Part shown: piece by piece, positions 1 through 9,231 of the stretch
Numbering within the stretch: position 1 is the stretch's first letter
How the letters are laid out: the number at the start of each line of letters is the position of its first letter
Source of the DNA: Gaetbulibacter_A sp043876815
GTDB taxonomy: Bacteria; Bacteroidota; Bacteroidia; Flavobacteriales; Flavobacteriaceae
NCBI RefSeq assembly: GCF_043876815.1
Contig: NZ_JBAWKA010000001.1
Span: forward strand, 682,001-746,000
Direction: 5' to 3'
DNA length: 64,000 nt
Translations under genes and position numbers: made by a program
The notes under the pieces: generated by a model
The model's database searches: none
What the model saw: only the letters and a program-made list of their open reading frames with translations
Told to the model about the DNA's origin: nothing

Positions 1-26
1 CGAACGCATCAAATAAGGATCTCGAT

Positions 27-350
27 TTATTCATGTGGATTAGCGTTTATGCTGTCTTCGTATTCTATAATATATATTTCCTCGTTGTTCTTTTTCATAT
101 AATATTTTTCCCGAGCAAATTTTTCGAGACCCTCCTCTGTTTTTAAAGTTTTTATGGCGGCATTATCCTTTTTAATTTCCTCAAGGTAATAGTCTTTTTC
201 GTTTTTTAGATCCTTGATATCGCCATTTAATTCATGATGAATTAGCCACGAATTTGTATCAAAAAAAAGCATCCATATAGCAAAGCCTGCCAGTATCAGG
301 ATAAAGATATTTTTGAAGGGTTTAAATATTTTATGCTTAAAAAAAGCCAT
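27..350 (-). CDS. FtsB/DivIC-family septum formation initiator
   Basis: Small bitopic membrane protein of 107 residues: a basic N-terminus, one transmembrane helix (about residues 13-31), a short coiled coil (about 42-70), then the family-typical C-terminal segment GLEKFAREKYYMKK. FtsB/DivIC proteins join the divisome core with FtsL and FtsQ/DivIB. It lies 2 nt behind the uridine kinase gene, so the two are co-transcribed. On the same strand an ATG at position 9 probably opens the next gene of the operon, cut by the window edge. FtsB and DivIC cannot be separated from this sequence alone. Confidence 0.85.
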   Translation of the reverse strand: MAFFKHKIFKPFKNIFILILAGFAIWMLFFDTNSWLIHHELNGDIKDLKNEKDYYLEEIKKDNAAIKTLKTEEGLEKFAREKYYMKKNNEEIYIIEYEDSINANPHE

Positions 351-352
351 GT

Positions 353-958
353 TTAAAGTCGGTTGTTGATTATAGTTCGAACGATATCAATAGCCACTGT
401 ATTGTATTTATTGTTTGGTATAATAATATCGGCAAACTCTTTCATAGGTTCAATAAATTGATTGTGCATGGGTTTCAGGGTGTTTTGATAACGGCTCAAA
501 ACTTCATCCAGATCTCTTCCGCGTTCAGCGATATCTCGTTTTAAACGTCGTATTAGGCGCTCATCGCTATCGGCATGCACAAATATTTTAATGTCAAACA
601 TATCCCGTAATGAAGGATGTGTTAAGATAAGAATTCCTTCGACGATCATAACCTTTCTCGGCAGCGTTATGACCACATCGCCTGTGCGATTGTGTTTTAC
701 AAAGGAATATACGGGCTGATTTATTGGTTGCCCTGTTTTTAATATCTTAAGATGTGATTCTAATAGATCAAAATCGATGGATTGCGGGTGATCGAAATTG
801 ATATTGACGCGTTCGTTATACGTTAAATGTGAGGTGTCCTTATAATAGGAATCCTGCGACATCACGCCAACTACCCCTTCCGGAAGTTCATTCAGAATTT
901 GATTGACCACAGTTGTTTTTCCACAACCGGTACCGCCGGCAATTCCTATAATGAGCAT
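353..958 (-). CDS. udk: Uridine kinase
   Basis: Phosphorylates uridine and cytidine to UMP and CMP in pyrimidine salvage. The 201-residue length is normal. The P-loop GGTGCGKTT is at residues 8-16, followed by the QDSYY segment and the DHPQSIDFDLL stretch of the nucleoside-binding region. It is a cytosolic enzyme, first gene of a two-gene unit with the FtsB-like gene. Confidence 0.95.
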   Translation of the reverse strand: MLIIGIAGGTGCGKTTVVNQILNELPEGVVGVMSQDSYYKDTSHLTYNERVNINFDHPQSIDFDLLESHLKILKTGQPINQPVYSFVKHNRTGDVVITLPRKVMIVEGILILTHPSLRDMFDIKIFVHADSDERLIRRLKRDIAERGRDLDEVLSRYQNTLKPMHNQFIEPMKEFADIIIPNNKYNTVAIDIVRTIINNRL

Positions 959-1023
959 GATTCGGTTTTTAATTAGCGTGTCACAAATTTAGGTAAATCA
1001 ATATCCAATTAATATCAAATGAC

Positions 1024-1446
1024 CTATTTTTTTATTGTAGCCACATCCGCTTCAGTAACTATTTTTGTGTTTTTGTTGCCCCAACTATTATTGATATAAT
1101 TCATAACATCGGCAACTTCATCATCACCCAATCCCGGTGGCGGCATAAAACTGTTATATTTTTTCCCATTGACTGTAATTTCACCTTGCTGGCCATATTT
1201 AAGTCCACGGATACTTTCTTCCTGATTTTTCATTAAATAATCTGATTTGGCTAATGGTGGATAAACATTTTCTACACCTTCGCCTGAAGCTAAATGGCAA
1301 TTCATGCAAAAATCCGTGTAAATTTCAGCCCCTCTTTCGATGCTTTCCTGTAAGGGGTCCTGTGCTGTATAATTTTCAGTTTCTAGTGACAGGTAAGAGG
1401 AAATGAAAATAAGCCCTGTTAACCAGCTTAAAGTTATTAATTTCAA
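1024..1446 (-). CDS. Secreted c-type cytochrome
   Basis: Class I cytochrome c of 140 residues with an N-terminal signal segment (about 1-20), one haem-binding CMNCH motif (C47, C50, H51) and a downstream Met within FMPPPG as likely sixth ligand. It starts 4 nt after the PQQ-type dehydrogenase gene ends, in the same orientation, so it is a plausible periplasmic electron acceptor for that enzyme. The partnership is inferred from position. Confidence 0.88.
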   Translation of the reverse strand: MKLITLSWLTGLIFISSYLSLETENYTAQDPLQESIERGAEIYTDFCMNCHLASGEGVENVYPPLAKSDYLMKNQEESIRGLKYGQQGEITVNGKKYNSFMPPPGLGDDEVADVMNYINNSWGNKNTKIVTEADVATIKK

Positions 1447-1450
1447 AGTC

Positions 1451-2572
1451 TTATTTTTTCACGATTTTTAAAATACCTTTTCCTTCCACCGCAATGTAGA
1501 TAAAACCATCCGGAGCCTGAACCACATCTCGAAGGCGACCAATACCTTCGAATAATTTTTCGCGTTTTACCACTTCATTATCTTTCAATATTAAGCGTTC
1601 CAGATATTGAAACTTCAAGGATCCCACAAGCAAGTTACCTTCCCAATTAGGATACCTATCGGAATGAACAATAACGAGACCATTTGGTGCAATAGAAGGC
1701 ACCCAATAGAACAATGGTTGTTCCATACCTTCTTTTTCTGTGATGTCGGTAAATGAAGTGCCACTATAATTTATACCATATGAAATAACCGGCCAACCAT
1801 AATTTTTTCCTTTCTGAATAATATTAATCTCGTCGCCACCTCGAGGTCCGTGCTCATGTTCCCAGATCTCTCCGGTAAATGGATTCTTGGTGAGCCCTTG
1901 TGGATTTCTATGTCCATAGCTATAAATAGCCTTTTTTGCATCGGCATCATTTACAAAAGGGTTGTCCGCAGGAATTGAACCGTCGTCATTTAATCTGTAA
2001 ATTTTTCCACCATCACGGGTGATATCCTGAGGGTTCACTTCGCGGTTTCCGCGCTCTCCAATAGAGAAATAAAGATAGCCGGCATCATCAAAAGCTATGC
2101 GTGAACCAAAATGTTGTCCTTTTTTAGTATTGGGAACTGCTTTGTAAAGTTTTTCGATCGATACCAAAGAATCATTTCTGAGTTTCGCCCGAATTAAAGC
2201 CGTATTTCCTCCTTCCTCTTCTCCTTCTGATGAAGCAAAAGTAATGTACAGCCACCCATTATTTTCATAATCCGGATGGGTAGCAATATCCATTAGGCCT
2301 CCCTGACCTCTAACGTAAACCTCAGGAAGTCCGGCAATGATCGTTTTTTTACCATCCACAAAATGAAACAACTGGCCACTTTTTTCAGTGAACAACATAC
2401 TTCCGTCAGGTAAAAAGGTCATACCCCAAGGAATACCCATTTCTTCAACGACCAATTCTGTTGTGTAATTCAGATTTTCAGGACTTTCAGCTGTTACTTC
2501 TGAAGGCGTTTGCTGGGCACAAGCCAAACACACCATTGCCAAGAACAAGGTGCTAAATAGTGATTTTTTCAT
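1451..2572 (-). CDS. PQQ-dependent sugar dehydrogenase-like lipoprotein
   Basis: Glucose/sorbosone dehydrogenase family: a six-bladed beta-propeller that oxidises aldoses or related compounds with PQQ. Lipobox LAC at residues 16-18 predicts a lipoprotein. The body carries family signatures: IPWGMTFLPDG near residue 47, GGLMDIATHPDY near 91, HRNPQGL near 221 and HEHGPRGGDEIN near 239, which matches the active-site and Ca/PQQ-binding region of soluble glucose dehydrogenases. It sits between the TonB receptor and the cytochrome c gene on one strand. No PQQ synthesis genes are in the window; the substrate is unknown. Confidence 0.88.
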   Translation of the reverse strand: MKKSLFSTLFLAMVCLACAQQTPSEVTAESPENLNYTTELVVEEMGIPWGMTFLPDGSMLFTEKSGQLFHFVDGKKTIIAGLPEVYVRGQGGLMDIATHPDYENNGWLYITFASSEGEEEGGNTALIRAKLRNDSLVSIEKLYKAVPNTKKGQHFGSRIAFDDAGYLYFSIGERGNREVNPQDITRDGGKIYRLNDDGSIPADNPFVNDADAKKAIYSYGHRNPQGLTKNPFTGEIWEHEHGPRGGDEINIIQKGKNYGWPVISYGINYSGTSFTDITEKEGMEQPLFYWVPSIAPNGLVIVHSDRYPNWEGNLLVGSLKFQYLERLILKDNEVVKREKLFEGIGRLRDVVQAPDGFIYIAVEGKGILKIVKK

Positions 2573-2599
2573 AGTTGCTCATTTTTTTTCAAGGTAAAT

Positions 2600-4891
2600 T
2601 TAAAAAGAATAATTCAGATTAAATCCTGTAAAATAATTTATCGGGTTTCCCGGATAATAATAACGTGGTGCACTACCTCCGAATCCCACAGCATTAGTAA
2701 GAATTTGTGAAGCATAGTCCGTGTCGAAAATGTTATTTAGGCCAAAATATATATTTGCTTTAAAGGACTTAAATAAGGCTTTTTTAAATCCCATCTTAAA
2801 ATTCGCAAGGCCATAACTATCTGTATACAAACTATTACTATCGGTTATTGGAATTTGTCCTACCTGTTGATAATTCAAATTCCCATAAAGTCCGAAAGGG
2901 GTATCAAAATCTAGTAGAGCGTTAAAAACATGCGATGGTACACCGGTAAGATCATTGCCTGAATAATTATTGGTGTCGTCTGTAAATTCTAAAAAAGTAA
3001 AATGGTTCCGAGTGTAGCTTATGTGAGAATTTAAACTTGTGTTTTCAGATTTCAGCCAATCATAGGATAAACTTAATTCTATGCCTTCGTGGCGCGTTTT
3101 ACCCGCATTGATGCCAATATATTGATCCTGTGCTGTACGTTGGGCAACTAACAGATTCTTTAGTGCTAACCGGAACAAGGAAACTGAATATTGCATGCGA
3201 TCTTTCAAAAAAGTGCCTCGGGAACCTATCTCGTAGTTCCATCCGGTTTCCGGTTTCAAATCTGTATTTAATTGGCCGTCGGGTAATAAGGTTTCATTTG
3301 ATGAAATAGGGGAAAACCCATGACTTACACTTGAGAACATACTGATATTTTCATTGATCAGGTAGGACATTCCCAGTTTTGGAGACACTATCGTTTTATA
3401 GGTATAACGGCCCGATTGATCCGGGTTTTCTGTAGACACCGGAAAACGATCGGTTAAGGTATAACCCGTTTGATTCAGGTTTAACCCAAAGGAAATCGTC
3501 CAATCTTTAGAGGCTTCAATATTAGCTTCCGCGAAAGCATTAAAATAATTTCGACGCTCTTTAAAATCGGATAATTTATCGCCCTCAACACTTCCGGTTC
3601 CGGGAGGATAATCTTCATATAAATTTTCGAATGTGGCAGAGGCATACCAATCCCTGAATAATTCGCCGCCTAAAGTCCATTGGAATGGTGTGTTTCCTAA
3701 ATTTCCTTGTCCCAGAAGACGACTGCGGAGTCCGATTGCTGAGGTCTTTTCGGTTAAAATATTAAAAGGGCGTGGCTCGTAGGAATCCCTAAAACTTGTA
3801 AAAACACTGGTGAATTGTTTAAGTTTTGAGGTGTAATCGTGAGACCAGGAAATTCCTGCGATCAGGCGGTTCGCATCTTCATAGCCTTGTGCCTGCTTCC
3901 AGGTAAAGGCTGCTACTTCAGGATTATTTAAAAAAGTGGCTTCATTAATAGAACTTGGAATAAAAGCTTTTAAATCCACAAAACTTCCAAAAAAAGTGAG
4001 TTGGTTCTTTTTGTTTAGGTAATGATCGGAACTTAACGTAAAGGTTTCTCGCTGGTAGTTGTTATTTTCTCTGTACCCATCACTTGAAGTGTGGCTATAA
4101 ATCGCTTTTATAGCTGAATGTTTCGATCCGACATTTACTTTTGATAGGGCTTTGAAAAGACCGAAAGAACCCATTGATAATTCGGTTTCGAAATTGGTCT
4201 GATCTAAAAAAGAGGTCTCGGGTTCCATCCGGATCACACCACCCAAGCCTGCACCATAAATACTCGACGCCGCACCTTTTATGATCTCAAATCGCGAAAT
4301 AGATCCTAACTCAAAATCTTCAATATTGGTTTCGCCGCTTCCGTTGGTAAGTGGAATATCTTTGAAATAGGCCCTTATTTTTGACGTACCGAAAGGCGTT
4401 CGCGCCCCAATACCACGAATGGTAATTCTATTGGTGTTTAATGCTCCACTTTGCATAAAAATGCCGGGAATACGGTTTAAGGTCTTGTCAAAATTCAAAG
4501 TATTGCTCCGGGCAATATCATTGGAAGATACAACTGCTATGGCAGCAGTGGCTTTTTTTAAACGTTGGGGAATTTGGCTAGCGCTCACAATAACTTCATC
4601 GAGTTGAGAGGGATCCATGACGAGTTGGATAATATAGTATTTACTTGATACCAATTGCATTTTTTTAACCTTGTACCCAAGTACTTCAAATTGATAATAA
4701 CCCTCCTTATTCAATGTGAAGTTTCCCTCTGTATCGCAAGCGGTCACCAAATTGTTGTTGAGAGAAATAGTGACTAATGGTATTGGGGTTCCATTAACAA
4801 CATCTACCACCTTGCCTTTTATGCTCTGTTGGGCAAAACTTAAAAGTAAGCTAAATAGTGATAGGAGTGTAACGAAATGCTTACGCGTCAT
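2600..4891 (-). CDS. TonB-dependent receptor with carboxypeptidase-regulatory-like N-terminus
   Basis: Outer-membrane active transporter of 763 residues: signal peptide (1-20), CarboxypepD_reg-like beta-sandwich (about 22-95), plug domain (about 108-220, with IRGIGARTPFG) and a 22-strand-type barrel ending in Phe (GFNLNYSF). It lies 27 nt upstream of the PQQ-type dehydrogenase gene on the same strand, so it could import a ligand of that pathway such as PQQ or a sugar; this is inference. There is no SusD partner, so it is a lone receptor. Confidence 0.92.
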   Translation of the reverse strand: MTRKHFVTLLSLFSLLLSFAQQSIKGKVVDVVNGTPIPLVTISLNNNLVTACDTEGNFTLNKEGYYQFEVLGYKVKKMQLVSSKYYIIQLVMDPSQLDEVIVSASQIPQRLKKATAAIAVVSSNDIARSNTLNFDKTLNRIPGIFMQSGALNTNRITIRGIGARTPFGTSKIRAYFKDIPLTNGSGETNIEDFELGSISRFEIIKGAASSIYGAGLGGVIRMEPETSFLDQTNFETELSMGSFGLFKALSKVNVGSKHSAIKAIYSHTSSDGYRENNNYQRETFTLSSDHYLNKKNQLTFFGSFVDLKAFIPSSINEATFLNNPEVAAFTWKQAQGYEDANRLIAGISWSHDYTSKLKQFTSVFTSFRDSYEPRPFNILTEKTSAIGLRSRLLGQGNLGNTPFQWTLGGELFRDWYASATFENLYEDYPPGTGSVEGDKLSDFKERRNYFNAFAEANIEASKDWTISFGLNLNQTGYTLTDRFPVSTENPDQSGRYTYKTIVSPKLGMSYLINENISMFSSVSHGFSPISSNETLLPDGQLNTDLKPETGWNYEIGSRGTFLKDRMQYSVSLFRLALKNLLVAQRTAQDQYIGINAGKTRHEGIELSLSYDWLKSENTSLNSHISYTRNHFTFLEFTDDTNNYSGNDLTGVPSHVFNALLDFDTPFGLYGNLNYQQVGQIPITDSNSLYTDSYGLANFKMGFKKALFKSFKANIYFGLNNIFDTDYASQILTNAVGFGGSAPRYYYPGNPINYFTGFNLNYSF

Positions 4892-5051
4892 TGCATGAAT
4901 ACTAAAGGTTTATAAAGATTTGCAAAGCTAATAAAAAGGAGTATTTAAATGCATAGTTTAAATCAGAACATAAACCCTTTATTAATAAAAAATGTCTTAC
5001 ATTTAATTGGAATACAAAAATGTACTTTCCCTTAGTAACAGAATTTAATTC

Positions 5052-7970
5052 ATGGTAAAAACGCCCACATTTCTTTTATTATTTATCCTGGTTTGTTGTG
5101 GAAAAACCTTTTCTCAAAAAATCAATAATCAAGATATTTCAAAGCGAATTCAAGACTATAAAACGGATATCCGGGGGCCATACAAAGACATTCGGTGGTT
5201 TTGTACAGATGGAAGTATACGGCAGCCAAAAGATCCTTGTCCAGATCCTATTGGTCCGGGTGTTCAGCATGCACGATATAAAGACGAAGTAATTGCTTTA
5301 GGAAAAAGCAATCACATTTATTTGGGACAAATTTTAGCCTATACTGATAAGGCCGATTTTTGGGATGCTGAAAACAATCACTCCCGATTAAAACAATACC
5401 AATTAGAGAAGTATTTGACAGGCGTTGATAACGGTTGGATCAACCGAAAGGGCCAGTTTTATCGCGGCGCAATTCAGGCGGAAGATGAAGCGGCCTGGGG
5501 TATTGAATTTTTCACATGGTTGTTGTCTCAGGATAATCTCATCAAAAAAAATTATTTTTTAATTCGGCAATCGCTCAAAGATATCCCGCATCAAGGTGAT
5601 GATAATTTGTCGCAATTAATTAGGAGTAAGTCTAAAGTAATTTCAGATGAAGTCCCGGAGTTTATGGATTTGCGTGTAAAGATCCACAGTCAGCCAGAAG
5701 TTAGTGATGTTGAGAGGGTTAAGGATTTTAAAACATCACATAATTCGAAACTAACTCAAGATCAAATGAAAGCGCTAGATGATTTAATTCGCGTCATGAC
5801 CACATTTTTTAAACCTGTTGATATAGCGTCATTGAATAAAGATATTTCATTGTTGAAGAGTTCAAAGATCGGTCAGAAAATTGATGCCTACGTTGCTTCA
5901 AATAGCCGTAGTTCCAATGTCGCCAAATTAGTTTCGGAAACCTCAGAGTTATTATATGATATAAGAAATGAACTTCTTGAAGAAAAGCAGCCTAAGTCAA
6001 GGCTTCAATTACTTGATCTTTCTTTAAAACTTGAAAACATCATTTATAAGAATGCTCCAAACTGGGAAACTGAGGATGTGGGAGAGTTAATTGATAAGGT
6101 TTGTTATTTGGGAATGGCTTCTGTTGGTGCCGGATATATAGAGCGCTCGGAATGGGATGCCTTAAGTTTTACTAAAACTCCCGATTCTTTAAATGCTATG
6201 ACCCTTGGGAACCTAACAACAATTTTACAGAATGCTCAGCGCGAAGTGGAATGGAGTGCCTCAATGTTCAAGGCGAATTATAAGTATGTGGTTAATGAAT
6301 TTTTAGGATTTGAACCTTTGTCATCTGGATTTATAGATGATAAAATCAGAGGGTCTATTGCCTTGCCACTCGGCCAAACCGTAAGCAAATTGGGTGATTT
6401 TATAGCTGAAGCTTCGGAACTCACGAATAAAGTAATGGATATTCCGAATCAAAGTGGTTTTCGGGGTTTAAATCCGGGTTATACTTTGGGACCCTTGGTG
6501 GTTGTGTCTGGAGATCCTGATGAGGTTGAAGTTTCGTCGGACAACATCTATATTTTTCAAAGGCCGCCCTCAGATTTAAAACCGGTGGCTGGAATAGCTA
6601 CCGTTTCGGAAGGTAACCTGGTTTCACACGTGCAATTACTCGCCAGAAATTTGGGCATACCCAATGCGGCACTTTCCGATGAGAATTTAAGGGATCTTCA
6701 AAAATTTAACGGACAAATAGTATTCTACGCTGTCTCCAACAAGGGAAATGTTATCATGAAACCAGAGTCAACGATGACAGCCGTTGAAAAATCACTTTTT
6801 GAAAAAACCGAGCGCAAAGAAGAAAAAGTTAAGGTCCCGGTAGAACAAATACGTTTAGACCAAACCCATGTTGTAAATCTCAGAACAGTGGATGCCGATG
6901 ATTCAGGGAAATTGTGTGGTCCTAAGGCAGCAAATTTGGGGCAATTGAAAAAAATGTTTCCAGATCGGGTTGTTGAAGGAATGGTCATTCCTTTCGGTAT
7001 TTTTAGAGATCATATGAATCAGACCATGTCCGGTCAAAACATGTCGTACTGGGAGTTTCTGAAGAATACCTTTAAGGAGGCGGAAAAAATGCAAGCTCAA
7101 GGCATTACCGAGACTGACGTAGAAAAATATCAATTACAACAATTGAGTATCTTACGGGATGCGATTCGGGCGATGCCGTTAAAAGCAGATTTTGTAAGTG
7201 AATTGGAAACGGATTTTCAAACTATTTTAGGTAAGGACTTAGGGGACATTCCTGTGTTTTTAAGAAGCGATACCAATATGGAAGATCTGAAGGATTTTAC
7301 AGGTGCCGGATTAAATTTAACCCTATTCAATGTTCGTGATAAAGGCAAAATTCTTGATGGTATTAAAGAGGTTTGGGCATCACCGTATAGTGAAAGAAGT
7401 TTTAAATGGCGTCAAAAGTTTTTACTCAATCCCGAAAATGTGTTTCCTTCTATTTTGGTTATACCTAGTGTGGATGTAGATTATTCAGGTGTATTGATCA
7501 CCAAAGGAATAAGTAATGGCAATGACAAGGATCTAACCGTAGCTTTCAGTCGCGGTGCCGGAGGGGCTGTGGATGGACAATTTGCAGAAACCTATGTAAT
7601 CTTTAATTCCGGAAGTTACCAGCTTTTAGCACCATCCAGAGAAACATTGAATAATAGCTTGCCGGAATCCGGAGGCGTAGGTAAAAAGCAAGCCACTTTT
7701 GAGCAACCCATTTTAAGTGAGCAAAACTTGAATCAAATTCGGGCCTTCGCCCAAGTAATCAGAGAGAGACTTCCAAAGGAAACTGATGCCGACTATCACG
7801 GCGCCTATGACGTTGAACTTGGTTTTAAGAACAATAAAATTTGGTTATTCCAAATTCGACCGTTTGTGGAAAACAAAAAGGCCTTAAGTTCTTCGTATTT
7901 GGAAACCATTACTCCTACAATAGACAAAAACAAAAAGATTTCTCTCAACCAAAAAATAAACGATGAATAA
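5052..7970 (+). CDS. Exported PEP/pyruvate-binding (PEP synthase-like) protein
   Basis: Large protein of 972 residues with an N-terminal export signal (residues 1-21, ending near TFSQ). The N-terminal half is alpha-helical and not recognised. A swivelling phospho-histidine-like domain follows (about 490-570) with SHVQLLARNLGIPNA; its His is residue 526. The C-terminal PPDK/PEP-synthase nucleotide-binding domain (about 620-950) has GPKAANLGQL, VFLRSDTNMED and DVELGF...IWLFQIRPF. The order His domain then ATP-grasp resembles glucan water dikinase rather than PEP synthase. No PEP-binding barrel follows. An ATP-grasp enzyme outside the cytoplasm would be odd, so the signal peptide needs checking. 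It overlaps the serine hydrolase gene by 8 nt. Confidence 0.75.
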   Translation: MVKTPTFLLLFILVCCGKTFSQKINNQDISKRIQDYKTDIRGPYKDIRWFCTDGSIRQPKDPCPDPIGPGVQHARYKDEVIALGKSNHIYLGQILAYTDKADFWDAENNHSRLKQYQLEKYLTGVDNGWINRKGQFYRGAIQAEDEAAWGIEFFTWLLSQDNLIKKNYFLIRQSLKDIPHQGDDNLSQLIRSKSKVISDEVPEFMDLRVKIHSQPEVSDVERVKDFKTSHNSKLTQDQMKALDDLIRVMTTFFKPVDIASLNKDISLLKSSKIGQKIDAYVASNSRSSNVAKLVSETSELLYDIRNELLEEKQPKSRLQLLDLSLKLENIIYKNAPNWETEDVGELIDKVCYLGMASVGAGYIERSEWDALSFTKTPDSLNAMTLGNLTTILQNAQREVEWSASMFKANYKYVVNEFLGFEPLSSGFIDDKIRGSIALPLGQTVSKLGDFIAEASELTNKVMDIPNQSGFRGLNPGYTLGPLVVVSGDPDEVEVSSDNIYIFQRPPSDLKPVAGIATVSEGNLVSHVQLLARNLGIPNAALSDENLRDLQKFNGQIVFYAVSNKGNVIMKPESTMTAVEKSLFEKTERKEEKVKVPVEQIRLDQTHVVNLRTVDADDSGKLCGPKAANLGQLKKMFPDRVVEGMVIPFGIFRDHMNQTMSGQNMSYWEFLKNTFKEAEKMQAQGITETDVEKYQLQQLSILRDAIRAMPLKADFVSELETDFQTILGKDLGDIPVFLRSDTNMEDLKDFTGAGLNLTLFNVRDKGKILDGIKEVWASPYSERSFKWRQKFLLNPENVFPSILVIPSVDVDYSGVLITKGISNGNDKDLTVAFSRGAGGAVDGQFAETYVIFNSGSYQLLAPSRETLNNSLPESGGVGKKQATFEQPILSEQNLNQIRAFAQVIRERLPKETDADYHGAYDVELGFKNNKIWLFQIRPFVENKKALSSSYLETITPTIDKNKKISLNQKINDE

Positions 7971-9231
7971 AAATTTAATTTTTACACTTTTTGTTTTAAG
8001 CTGCCTTTCATTTACAATCAGGCCTTACTACCCCATTGATGGTTACGAACATACGGGAATCAAACGCCTAAAGCGACTCGAGCTTATTAAAAACGGTGAA
8101 TTGAAGGAACCTCTTAATTTGCCTACAGGGGCACTGAAGTCTTACAAAGACATTACCTTAAATCTGCTACCCAGACAACGTGATAGTTTGATTTGTTTTA
8201 TAAAGCCGGATCCTATTTTTCAAAAGAAAATTAATGCCTTGTTCCAAGGCTTAGATAAAAGCTATTCGTTAAGCATTCTTGATATTTCAAATATTCAGGA
8301 TACACATTATGCCTATAGAAATGAAACTTTTGGTTACCAGCCTGGAAGTGTTGGGAAGCTCGCTGTTTTAGCAGGATTATTTACGCAATTAGCTAAAATA
8401 TACCCTGATGATTTTGAAAAGCGTTTGGAATTACTTCGAAATAAAACCGTGCGGGCGGGTATTTGGGCTTTAACGGATGAGCATACGATACCAATTTTTA
8501 ATATCGAAACCAACAAACTTGTAAAGCGTCAGGTGGTGGCAAGTGATGTTTTCAGTCTTTTTGAATGGGCAGATCATATGTTGTCTGTAAGTAATAATGG
8601 AGCAGCCAGTATTGTATGGCGGGAGGTATTATTGATGCAAATTTTCGGTTCGAAATATCCTGAATTGAGTCAGGAGGAAGCGGACGAATTTTTTAAAACT
8701 GCGAACAGAAAGGAACTTATCGATATCGGTAATGATGTGGTGAACTTACCATTACGGGATTTAGAAATATCAGGTGATGAGTGGCGCTTAGGAAGTTTTT
8801 TTACAAAAGGAGCAAATACATACGTGGGAGATAAAGGCGGGAGTATAGGAACTCCAGTTGGATTAATGAAATTTCTAATAAAATTAGAGCAAGGACAAGT
8901 TGTTGACGCGCCATCAAGTTTAGAAATGAAACGTTTAATGTATATGACTGATAGAAGGATCAGATACGCGCAAGCTCCGGCCTTCAAAGATGCTGCTGTT
9001 TTTTTTAAGTCGGGAAGTTTATATAAGTGTGATAGAAGTCAAGGCGAGACCTGTGGGAAATATATGGGAAATGTTCAAAATTTCATGAACTCTGTTGCGA
9101 TTATAGAACATCCTAATGGAAAAAAATACATGGTCGTTTTAATGACCAATGTTTTACGCAAAAATTCTGCAACAGATCACATGGTTCTGGCTGGAAGTAT
9201 CGACAAAATTATTCAAGCCTCTTCCTATTAA
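7963..9231 (+). CDS. Beta-lactamase-fold serine hydrolase, exported
   Basis: Penicillin-recognition-fold protein of 422 residues with an N-terminal signal segment. Motifs in order: nucleophile motif SVGK (about 128-131) within YQPGSVGKLAVLAG, an SNN triad (about residue 210) and KSGS (about 348-351). These are the SxxK, SxN and KSG elements of class A beta-lactamases and DD-peptidases. It is translationally coupled to the PEP-synthase-like gene (8 nt overlap), suggesting a common pathway. It converges with the MFS-HEAT gene, overlapping its 3' end by 4 nt. Confidence 0.78.
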   Translation: MNKNLIFTLFVLSCLSFTIRPYYPIDGYEHTGIKRLKRLELIKNGELKEPLNLPTGALKSYKDITLNLLPRQRDSLICFIKPDPIFQKKINALFQGLDKSYSLSILDISNIQDTHYAYRNETFGYQPGSVGKLAVLAGLFTQLAKIYPDDFEKRLELLRNKTVRAGIWALTDEHTIPIFNIETNKLVKRQVVASDVFSLFEWADHMLSVSNNGAASIVWREVLLMQIFGSKYPELSQEEADEFFKTANRKELIDIGNDVVNLPLRDLEISGDEWRLGSFFTKGANTYVGDKGGSIGTPVGLMKFLIKLEQGQVVDAPSSLEMKRLMYMTDRRIRYAQAPAFKDAAVFFKSGSLYKCDRSQGETCGKYMGNVQNFMNSVAIIEHPNGKKYMVVLMTNVLRKNSATDHMVLAGSIDKIIQASSY

